Assembly (NCBI RefSeq): GCF_000613285.1
Contig: NZ_BAIN01000003.1
Span: 34,851 to 98,850 of the forward strand
From: Acetobacter papayae JCM 25143
GTDB lineage: Bacteria; Pseudomonadota; Alphaproteobacteria; Acetobacterales; Acetobacteraceae
Length of the DNA stretch: 64,000 nucleotides
Direction: 5' to 3'
In this document: positions 57,623 through 64,000 of the stretch, piece by piece
Position numbering within the stretch: the stretch's first letter is position 1
Layout of the letters: every line of letters begins with the position of its first letter
Made by a program: the position numbers and the translations under genes
Notes under the pieces: model-generated
Told to the model about the DNA's origin: nothing
Database searches by the model: none
Seen by the model: the letters and a program-made list of their open reading frames with translations, nothing else

Positions 57623-58618
57623 ATGACCCGTGTTACCGTGTCTGATAGTCAACTGGCGGTGTTATCCGCCCGGCTGCGCCCCTCGTGGCTGCGCTGTGCC
57701 AATGACTATAACCTGCCCGCCAGCGCCATTTCTCTCGATACCCTGCTGTGTGCCGCGGAACTGCGGCAGGCGCGGGCGCGCATGGGGGTGACCATGCGAA
57801 TCTGCGACCCGGAGTTGGATCGCCTACAGGCGATTGTGTCCACACTGGATTATAATGTGCTGCTGGCCGACCCGCAGGGCATTGTGGTGGCGCACAGGGG
57901 AGACGCCCCGCAGGAAAAAGGTTGCCGTCGCTGGCATTTGTGGTCGGGTGCGAACTGGAACGAGACCCGTGTGGGCACCAACGGCATAGGCACCTGTCTG
58001 GTGGAGCAGGTGCCTGTAACCGTGCACCGCGAGCAGCACTGGAGCATGGACCTGCGTTATCTGAGCTGTTCCGCCGTGCCGTTTTACGGGCCGGATGGGC
58101 AACTGGCCGGTGCGCTGGATGCCAGCTCAACCCGCCCGGACCCCTCGGAGCGTATCAGCACCATGATGGAAGCCGTGCTGATTGATGCGGCCCGCCGTCT
58201 GGAGCGGAGGAGTTTTCTGGAGGCTTTCCGCGCCCATACCGTTATCCTGATGGGCGAGGGGGCTGGTATTTCCCTTCCCATGGTGGCGCTGGATGAGTCG
58301 CGTACCATTGTGGGGGCCACGTTTGCCGCGCGCCGTCTGCCGGGGCTGGGTGATCTGGAAAACCACTGCGTGCGGTTTGATCTGGGCTCTCAGGCCGCGC
58401 TGGCTTCAGGGTTTGAGGAAGCCGAACGGGGTGTTGTGCAGGGAGCACTGGCGATGTGTCAGGGGCGGGTAACGGCTGCGGCCACTCTGCTGGGTATTAG
58501 CCGCTCCACCCTGCACCGCAAGATCAAGGCCATGGGCGGGCGCAGCAATCTGGCCCGCATGACAGCCCGCTCGGCCCTGCAGGCGCAGGAGCGGCGCGTT
58601 TCGGCGGTGCAGCCGTAA
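57623..58618 (+). CDS. AcoR-like regulator with GAF and Fis-type HTH but no AAA+ domain
   Basis: A 331-residue protein divergent from acoABC. The N-terminal part matches AcoR-type regulators (RPSWLRCANDYNLP, then a GAF domain with DYNVLLADPQGIVVAHRGD and ETRVGTNGIGTCLVEQVPV, REQHW). The end is a Fis-type helix-turn-helix (GRVTAAATLLGISRSTLHRKIKAMG). Between them lie only about 90 residues, and the Walker A and GAFTGA motifs of sigma-54 activators are absent. It should therefore act on a sigma-70-type promoter or as a repressor. ATG 57623 is chosen; ATG 57560 in frame is possible. It ends 4 bp from the convergent PACE gene. Confidence 0.82.
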   Translation: MTRVTVSDSQLAVLSARLRPSWLRCANDYNLPASAISLDTLLCAAELRQARARMGVTMRICDPELDRLQAIVSTLDYNVLLADPQGIVVAHRGDAPQEKGCRRWHLWSGANWNETRVGTNGIGTCLVEQVPVTVHREQHWSMDLRYLSCSAVPFYGPDGQLAGALDASSTRPDPSERISTMMEAVLIDAARRLERRSFLEAFRAHTVILMGEGAGISLPMVALDESRTIVGATFAARRLPGLGDLENHCVRFDLGSQAALASGFEEAERGVVQGALAMCQGRVTAAATLLGISRSTLHRKIKAMGGRSNLARMTARSALQAQERRVSAVQP

Positions 58619-58622
58619 AGTA

Positions 58623-59141
58623 TCAGGCCTTGCAGAGTTCTGGCGTGGAAAGTGGCAGCGGAAAGAGGTGGTCATACGCCAGATTGAAGAGAAACGCGTA
58701 AACCAGATAAAACCCGGCCAGTGAGAGTGTGAGCGGCAGCGAGGCCAGAATGGACAGGCCGCAATACGCCGCAATGGCGGGCAGAAGAATGACCTGCAAC
58801 CCGGCTTCGAACCCGATGGTATGCACTACGCGCGTCAAAGTCGTCTTATGGGTGGTTGCCCGCCAGCGTAGCATGATGTGGTCGAACAGCAGATTGTAGA
58901 AGAAATTCCATGTTGTAGCGGTTATGGCGCTGCCAATGCCGATCACACCCATGGCGCTTTCATGCAGGCCGAACAGAATGCTGCCGCAGGGAATGACAAT
59001 GGACAGGGCTACCAGTTCAAACAGCAGCACATGGCGCAGGCGATCCGCGCCGGTGCGCAGGCCGTGGCTGGTTTCTTCAGCAGGAATTGGGGCGGAGGGT
59101 GCTTGTTTCATGGAGGTGTTGACGCCGTTTCGTGTTGACAT
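58623..59141 (-). CDS. PACE-family efflux transporter (AceI-like)
   Basis: A 172-residue, four-TM inner-membrane protein with two tandem BTP domains. All four family motifs are seen: DRLRHVLLFE (1A, with the key Glu), TTWNFFYNLLFD (1B), TRVVHTIGFE (2A) and YAFLFNLAYDHLFP (2B). Family members export chlorhexidine, acriflavine or short diamines such as cadaverine. A divergent LysR gene 61 bp away resembles the AceI/AceR arrangement. The N-terminus before residue 30 is longer than usual, so the start may be ATG 59111 instead. Confidence 0.88.
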   Translation of the reverse strand: MSTRNGVNTSMKQAPSAPIPAEETSHGLRTGADRLRHVLLFELVALSIVIPCGSILFGLHESAMGVIGIGSAITATTWNFFYNLLFDHIMLRWRATTHKTTLTRVVHTIGFEAGLQVILLPAIAAYCGLSILASLPLTLSLAGFYLVYAFLFNLAYDHLFPLPLSTPELCKA

Positions 59142-59150
59142 GGGCGCAAC

Positions 59151-59202
59151 CTATCTTTTTCTCTGGGTTTACAAAGATAGAAACCATCTGGAAAACAGAT
59201 AG
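59151..59202. promoter_or_regulatory. LysR-type operator candidate between PACE and LysR genes
   Basis: CTATCTTT (59151-59158) and AAAGATAG (59173-59180) form a perfect 8-bp inverted repeat, and a third AGATAG lies at 59197-59202, 22 bp after the second. ATC-N9-GAT (59186-59200) also fits the LysR T-N11-A rule. The elements fill the 61-bp space between the divergent starts. Confidence 0.6.
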
Positions 59203-60132
59203 ATGAATGTCTCGCTCGAACAGTTGGAAGCCTTTGTCGCAACAGTGGAGAGCGGCTCCTTTTCTGCCGCGGCTCGCTCTTTGGGGCGAGCGCAGTCCGC
59301 TATCAGCACGCATGTGGCTAATCTGGAAATTGATCTGGGTGTGGCGCTGTTTACGCGCAGCGGACGTGTGCCGCAGCTGACAACGGAAGGAGAGCGGCTA
59401 TTGCGCGAGGCCCGCGTGGTGCTTGAACGCCGAGAGCACCTGATAGGCGTTGCCCGCTCCATGGGGGATGGGGTGGAAAACCGGCTGGTTGTCGCCTTGG
59501 ACGAACTCTATCCAGAATATGTTCTGGGGCCGATTTTTTCAGAATTTTCCAAGGTTTTTCCGCATGTCGAGGTCGAACTGCTTTTCCCTCTGATGGAAGA
59601 TGTCGGGCATCTGGTGCTCGAGGGCACGGCCCAGCTTGGTGTGATGTGGCAGCAAAGCCGTATGCCAGCAGATCTGTCGTTCAGGACAATCGGGCGCACG
59701 GAACTGCTGCTGGTGTGCGGGCGGGATCACCCACTGGCGCAGGGTGGACCGGTTTCATGGGAAGATCTGAAGCGCTATCGCCAGATTCTGGTGGCATCGC
59801 GTGGGCAGGAGCGCGAACGCCAGCATTTGCGGGTTGCGGGTGAGGTCTGGTGGGTGGAGAGCTACTGGGTCATTCTTGAAATGGTCAAACATGGCGTGGG
59901 CTGGGCTTTTGTGTCCGACCATGTTCTGGCCTCTTCCACCACCGCGCCGGATATTGTCACGCCGGAACTGGCGTTTGATGCCGGAGGGCGGCAGGTGCCC
60001 ATGGCGGTGGTGTGGCACCGTAAGCGCCAGAGCGGCATGGCCATGGACTGGCTGAAAAACCGCCTGTGCGATAGGCTTATTCTGGAAAGATCGCCTCCTG
60101 TAAGGGTATTGGACGCGGAGCTTAAAAAATGA
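59203..60132 (+). CDS. LysR-family regulator, divergent from PACE gene
   Basis: A 309-residue LysR regulator. The HTH ([38 protein letters not shown]) is followed by an effector domain with [18 protein letters not shown] and [15 protein letters not shown]. It starts 61 bp from the PACE gene, and repeated AGATAG elements lie in between, consistent with ligand-dependent activation of efflux as for AceR. The translation start follows an AGATAG copy directly, so autorepression is also likely. Confidence 0.9.
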   Translation: MNVSLEQLEAFVATVESGSFSAAARSLGRAQSAISTHVANLEIDLGVALFTRSGRVPQLTTEGERLLREARVVLERREHLIGVARSMGDGVENRLVVALDELYPEYVLGPIFSEFSKVFPHVEVELLFPLMEDVGHLVLEGTAQLGVMWQQSRMPADLSFRTIGRTELLLVCGRDHPLAQGGPVSWEDLKRYRQILVASRGQERERQHLRVAGEVWWVESYWVILEMVKHGVGWAFVSDHVLASSTTAPDIVTPELAFDAGGRQVPMAVVWHRKRQSGMAMDWLKNRLCDRLILERSPPVRVLDAELKK

Positions 60133-60192
60133 CACTCAGTGTCAAAATTCACATGGATGTGATGAGCAGGGTGATTGTCTGCCCAGTCATGA

Positions 60193-60202
60193 CTGTATAA
60201 CA
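60193..60202. promoter_or_regulatory. CTGTATAACA element before aldehyde dehydrogenase gene
   Basis: This 10-mer equals the CTGTTATAACA palindrome core with one T missing and lies 60 bp before the GTG start. It may be a third site for the AcoR-like regulator, or chance. Confidence 0.25.
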
Positions 60203-60262
60203 CCGTATACGAACAACAGGCCTAAATTAGTCCTGTTTCCTGTCAGATTATGGAGCCTGTCC

Positions 60263-61764
60263 GTGTCCGTAACTCAAGAACCTCCCTTTAAAGCCCGTTA
60301 TGAAAATTACATCGGTGGTGAATGGCGCGCGCCCGTAAAAGGGACGTACATGAAAAACACCACCCCGATCGACGGGCGTGTGCTGTGCGAAGTGCCCCAG
60401 TCCACGGCTGAAGATATTGAGCTGGCACTGGATGCCGCGCACAAGGCCTTCAAAAGCTGGGCGCATACTTCCGTTGCTGAACGCGCGGCCATTCTGCTCA
60501 AGGCCGCCGACCGGATGGAAGCCAATCTCGACCTGCTGGCCCGCGCCGAGACATGGGATAACGGCAAGCCCGTGCGCGAAACGCTGGCGGCCGATATTCC
60601 GCTGGCCATTGACCATTTCCGCTATTTTGCTGGCTGCATCCGCGCGCAGGAAGCACGCTCAGCGAAATTACGGATACCACCATCGCCTATCATTTCCACG
60701 AGCCGCTTGGCGTTGTGGGGCAGATCATTCCGTGGAACTTCCCGCTGCTGATGGGCTCATGGAAGCTCGCACCCGCTCTGGCGGCTGGCAACTGCGTAGT
60801 GATGAAACCTGCTGAAACCACGCCTGCCAGCATTCTGGTGCTGATGGAACTGATCGGCGATCTGTTCCCGCCGGGCACGCTTAACATTGTTAACGGTCTG
60901 GGGCGTGATGTCGGGGCCGCTCTGTCCACCAGCCCGCGCCTTGCCAAGATCGCCTTTACCGGCTCCACCCCCACCGGCAAGATGATTGCTCATGCTGCCG
61001 CCGAAAACCTGATTCCGGCCACGCTGGAACTGGGTGGCAAGTCTCCCAACATCTTCTTTGCCGACATCATGGACCAGGATGACGACTATCTGGACAAGGC
61101 GATTGAAGGCTTCACGATGTTTGCCCTCAACCAGGGCCAGATCTGTTCCTGCCCCAGTCGCGCACTTGTGCATGAATCCATCTATGACCGGTTTATCGAG
61201 CGTGTTCTGCCGCGAGTGAAGGCGATCAAACAGGGTAACCCGCTTGATCCTGAAACCATGATGGGGGCCCAGAACTCCGTCATGCAGCAGGAGAAAATTC
61301 TCGAATATATCGCTATCGGCAAGGAAGAAGGCGCGGAACTGCTGGCAGGTGGCGGCAAGCCTGATCTGGCGGGCAGCCTGAACAACGGGTGCTTTGTGCA
61401 GCCGACGGTGTTCCGTGGCCATAACAAGATGCGTATCTTCCAGGAAGAAATCTTCGGCCCGGTTCTGGCGGTCACGACGTTCAAGACCGAGGAAGAAGCG
61501 CTGGCTATTGCCAACGACACTCCGTTTGGCCTGGGTTCTGGCGTGTGGTCGCGCAATGCCAATATCTGCTACCGCATGGGGCGAGGGCTTGAGGCCGGGC
61601 GCGTGTGGGTCAACTGCTATCACGTCTACCCGGCTCATGCTGCCTTTGGTGGTTACAAGAAGTCTGGTATTGGTCGTGAGACACATAAAATGGTGCTCGA
61701 GCACTATCAGCAGACCAAGAACATGCTGGTCAGCTACAGCGAAAAGAAGCTCGGCTTTTTCTGA
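60263..61764 (+). CDS. NAD-dependent (acet)aldehyde dehydrogenase, AcoD/ExaC type (frameshifted near 60653)
   Basis: A 500-residue soluble dehydrogenase that would oxidise acetaldehyde, a product of acetoin cleavage and of ethanol oxidation. Motifs: [34 protein letters not shown] with the general-base Glu, and [11 protein letters not shown] with the catalytic Cys. The ICSCPSR form and the C-terminal [10 protein letters not shown] are typical of the AcoD/ExaC/AldB group. The first 130 residues are in another frame; one G near 60653 gives [20 protein letters not shown] 60263 follows TGGAG at 7 bases. It precedes NDH-2, to which it can pass NADH. Confidence 0.92.
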
Positions 61765-61771
61765 GCTGAAC

Positions 61772-61806
61772 ATGGTGGGCGGGGAAGAGCGCGCCCCGCC
61801 CACCAT
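61772..61806. repeat. Perfect 13-bp inverted repeat between dehydrogenase and NDH-2 genes
   Basis: ATGGTGGGCGGGG (61772-61784) and CCCCGCCCACCAT (61794-61806) with a 9-nt loop lie in the 82-bp gap. With no T-run it may be a processing or mRNA-stability element, or a partial terminator that lowers NDH-2 expression. Confidence 0.55.
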
Positions 61807-61846
61807 GACTTTGACTCTGCCCCTTGAACGGAATTTGTAACAGGCT

Positions 61847-63130
61847 ATGGCGACAAAATCAGAAATCCTCATCGTTGGCGGCGGTGTCGCGGGGCTGGCA
61901 TTGGCAACCCGGTTGGGAGAAACGCTCGGTAAACGCGGCGAGGCCCGCATTACCCTGATCGACAAGAGTTTCTCTCATGTCTGGAAACCCATGCTGCACT
62001 GTTTTGCGGCTGGCACGGTCCAGAACGAGAATAACCGTATCAGCTTCATGTCGCAGGCTAGCCGGCATTATTTCGATTTCTGGCCGGGTGAGGTGATCGC
62101 GGTGGATCGCGAGAACCGCAAGGCCGTGCTTGGCCCGGTGCAGTCCACCGATGGTACGGTGGTGCTGGAAGAGCGCACGGTGGAATACGATGCGCTGGTG
62201 CTGGCCATAGGTAGCTGCGCGAATGATTTTGGCACGCCGGGTGTGGCGGAGCATTGCCTGTTCATCGACAATCTGGTTGAGGCAAACGGCTTTAACGAGA
62301 AATTCCGCCTTGAACTGCTCAAGGCGTTTGCCGCCAACAAGGAACTGGATATCGCCATCGTCGGCGGCGGTGCGACTGGCACCCAGCTTGCGGCAGAACT
62401 ACATAAGGCGCTCGACCTTGTGCGCCTGTACTCATTCGAGGGGAATCCCCCGCGGCTCAAAATCACCCTGCTGGAAGCCGGCGCGCGCATTCTGCCCGCC
62501 TTCCCTGAGCAGGTATCGGAAGCCGCACGCAAGCAGCTTGAGCATATTAAGGTGGAAGTGCGCACAGGCGCGCAGGTTTCCGGGGCGGATGCGGGCGGCT
62601 TCATGCTCAAGGACGGCAGTTATGTGCCAGCAACGCTGCGGGTATGGGCCGCAGGCGTAAAGGCTCCCACCGTCACAACCCGTTTCGGGGGGCTAAGCCT
62701 CAATCGTTCCGGTCAGGTGATTGTACAGCCGAATCTGCGGTCGGTGGATGACGAGCGCATTTTTGCCATGGGTGACTGCTCGTTTATTAGAGATGAACCT
62801 CTGCCCCCCACGGCGCAGGTCGCCCGGCAGCAGGCCCATCACCTTGCCCGCCATCTGCCTGCGCTGATCCGCAATGGCACGGAGGTGCCGCACTGCGTCT
62901 TCCGCAACAAGGGCGCTATTGTCGCGCTGGGGGATTATAACGGCTGGGGTACCTTGCCCGGCGGTACCGTTTTCGGCGGTGGCATGTTCAAGGGCCTGTC
63001 CGCGCGGCTTGGGCATCTTATGCTGTATCGCCAGCATCAAGTTGAGCTGTACGGATTATACCGCGGTCTTCTGTCCTGTCTGGCAGACTGGATCGATGCG
63101 CTGGTTAAACCCTCAATCCGTCTGGATTGA
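61847..63130 (+). CDS. ndh: Type II NADH dehydrogenase
   Basis: A 427-residue FAD-dependent NADH:ubiquinone oxidoreductase bound to the inner face of the membrane, which reoxidises NADH without pumping protons. The FAD-binding motif VGGGVAGLALATRLG is at residues 10-24, the NADH-binding VGGGATGTQLAAEL at 172-185, and IFAMGDCSFI is the second FAD contact. The C-terminal amphipathic region (GLYRGLLSCLADWIDAL) fits membrane attachment. Acetic acid bacteria rely on NDH-2 during fast oxidative growth. It is convergent with the TetR gene, 9 bp apart. Confidence 0.92.
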   Translation: MATKSEILIVGGGVAGLALATRLGETLGKRGEARITLIDKSFSHVWKPMLHCFAAGTVQNENNRISFMSQASRHYFDFWPGEVIAVDRENRKAVLGPVQSTDGTVVLEERTVEYDALVLAIGSCANDFGTPGVAEHCLFIDNLVEANGFNEKFRLELLKAFAANKELDIAIVGGGATGTQLAAELHKALDLVRLYSFEGNPPRLKITLLEAGARILPAFPEQVSEAARKQLEHIKVEVRTGAQVSGADAGGFMLKDGSYVPATLRVWAAGVKAPTVTTRFGGLSLNRSGQVIVQPNLRSVDDERIFAMGDCSFIRDEPLPPTAQVARQQAHHLARHLPALIRNGTEVPHCVFRNKGAIVALGDYNGWGTLPGGTVFGGGMFKGLSARLGHLMLYRQHQVELYGLYRGLLSCLADWIDALVKPSIRLD

Positions 63131-63139
63131 GGGCTCTCG

Positions 63140-63802
63140 CTACACGTCTTCCAGAATGCGTGCCTGCAAGGCCATGACCTTGCGCATAATCGGCACGAGA
63201 GACGGACGGCCTTTAAGCCGTATCCATTCATCAATTGCGGTACGAAAAGCAGCAATGCCAGAGCGTGCCGCCACACGGGCCGCCAGCCCGCTATCGGGCT
63301 GGTTGGTCAGGTGGTGCGAAAGTGCCTCAGCCAGACTGTCTTCCCACTGTGCGTATTTACGCAGGCTGACAGGCAGCAGTGCCGGTGTGCGTTCAATCAG
63401 ATAGACAAACGCATAGGCTTCAGGCTGGGTGCGTGCCATATGCGGCACCACGGCTTCCAGTGCCGAACAGAGCATGGCCTGCGGGCTGGTTCCGGGTAGG
63501 CACCCAGCCACATGCGCGCGCAGGACATCGGTCATCTGCTGCGCCCAAGCCGTGACGATATCCGCCTTGGTCGGAAAATAACGAAATAAAGTGCGGCGCG
63601 AGACTCCGGCTACCTGAGCGATTTCGTCGGTGGTGGTTTCTTCAAAGCCCTTGGCCGCCAGCAGGGCCATGGCTGCACTAATCAGTGCGTTATGCGTTTC
63701 CTGCCGCCGGGTCTCCCGCCGTGACAGAGGAATATCCTTCTCTGGCGCTTCCACCGGGGGAGGCGCTGTGTGGGGCTGAGGGGAAGAAGGGGGGAAGGGC
63801 AA
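63140..63802 (-). CDS. TetR-family transcriptional regulator
   Basis: A 220-residue regulator with a TetR helix-turn-helix (TTTDEIAQVAGVSRRTLFRYFPTKADIV at about residues 56-83) after a Pro-rich N-terminal stretch. The C-terminal domain is helical. The first 20 residues are poorly conserved in type, and the true start could be one of the codons near SRRETRRQE; none has a clear ribosome site. It is divergent from whatever lies beyond the window end. Its target is unknown. Confidence 0.82.
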   Translation of the reverse strand: MPFPPSSPQPHTAPPPVEAPEKDIPLSRRETRRQETHNALISAAMALLAAKGFEETTTDEIAQVAGVSRRTLFRYFPTKADIVTAWAQQMTDVLRAHVAGCLPGTSPQAMLCSALEAVVPHMARTQPEAYAFVYLIERTPALLPVSLRKYAQWEDSLAEALSHHLTNQPDSGLAARVAARSGIAAFRTAIDEWIRLKGRPSLVPIMRKVMALQARILEDV

Positions 63803-64000
63803 CGGTCTCGCGCTCCGGGTTCACTATAGAATGCGGACAGTATGCAAAGGCTTCTGCCTTGCCCGTCCGGATGGCTGCATCAGATGCAGGGAACAGGCGG
63901 CAAGCCTGCTCCAGTGCCTGATTATGTACCTGATCCACTGCCAGATGGGAAACCCAGCCCGATTCCGCCATTGGTCGGGGGCGGGAGAATCGGTTTGCAC
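63803..64000. other. Region beyond TetR gene, up to window end
   Basis: I see no supported gene. A minus-strand frame of 93 codons (63690-63971) overlaps the TetR start in another frame and has no family resemblance I recognise. The TetR promoter should be here. Confidence 0.4.

Noticed and set aside
1227..61764. True pseudogenes from reductive evolution
   Set aside because: Each gene has only one lesion, the flanks remain intact and core metabolic genes are hit equally, which fits indel error better.
63690..63971. 93-codon minus-strand frame at the window end
   Set aside because: It overlaps the TetR start in another frame and shows no recognisable domain.
1..64000. CRISPR arrays, insertion sequences, prophage or integrase attachment sites
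   Set aside because: No spaced direct repeats, transposase or integrase sequences were found; the tRNA-Ser gene has no integrase beside it.

Overview
The window looks like chromosomal DNA of an acetic acid bacterium (Acetobacteraceae, perhaps Acetobacter). This is inferred from gene content and protein style: a membrane-anchored sorbosone-type sugar dehydrogenase, NDH-2, acetoin dehydrogenase, three siderophore receptors and many transporters. It was not tested by any search. No phage, insertion sequence or CRISPR array was seen. One tRNA gene, tRNA-Ser(GGA), is present.

Layout. 1-13.3 kb: partial OmpR-type response regulator, a TonB-dependent siderophore receptor, an amino-acid permease overlapping an outer-membrane MetA-like protein, an EmrE-like exporter divergent from an Lrp regulator, a divergent Nramp-type transporter, a second TonB receptor and a LysR regulator. 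13.5-25 kb: a lipocalin-like protein, then a nitrogen-scavenging cluster best read as guanidine catabolism. It has an ABC importer (permease, ATPase and a distal binding protein), a NikR-like regulator, two DUF1989 proteins (carboxyguanidine deiminase type), a biotin-dependent guanidine/urea carboxylase and allophanate hydrolase. 25-30 kb: sorbosone dehydrogenase, a MetX-like hydrolase, type III glutamine synthetase and TetR. 30-39 kb: third TonB receptor, serine hydrolase, GDSL hydrolase, polyol-permease-like MFS and a chemotaxis receptor. 39.4-45.2 kb: a lipoprotein, a 902-residue Orn/Lys/Arg-type decarboxylase and an AspT-type exchanger, a plausible amino-acid-dependent acid-resistance unit. 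45.3-51.3 kb: tRNA-Ser and housekeeping genes (trpF, pyrF, lapA-like, pdxA, pdxJ, anmK). 51.7-54.1 kb: DUF3311 protein plus sodium:solute symporter, and two small exported proteins. 54.2-63.8 kb: acoABC with a divergent AcoR-like regulator, a PACE efflux protein with a divergent LysR regulator, an acetaldehyde-type dehydrogenase, NDH-2 and TetR.

Cooperation between genes. The guanidine cluster would import guanidine or a related compound, carboxylate it, deiminate it to allophanate and release ammonia. A 12-bp inverted repeat with the 22-bp half-site period of NikR operators brackets a TTGACA hexamer in front of it, and the NikR-like protein has lost three of four nickel ligands. The aco genes, the aldehyde dehydrogenase and NDH-2 form a route from acetoin to acetyl-CoA/acetate and the respiratory chain. 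A shared motif (CTGTTAT/ATAACAG) suggests that the AcoR-like protein, which lacks the AAA+ domain, may also control the symporter operon.

Sequence quality. Eighteen genes or gene pairs are interrupted by a single frameshift. Seventeen are repaired by restoring one base, usually in a short run of G or C. Genes for core metabolism such as pdxJ are hit, so this is most easily read as consensus indel error and not decay. I annotate these as single genes and give the approximate shift position.
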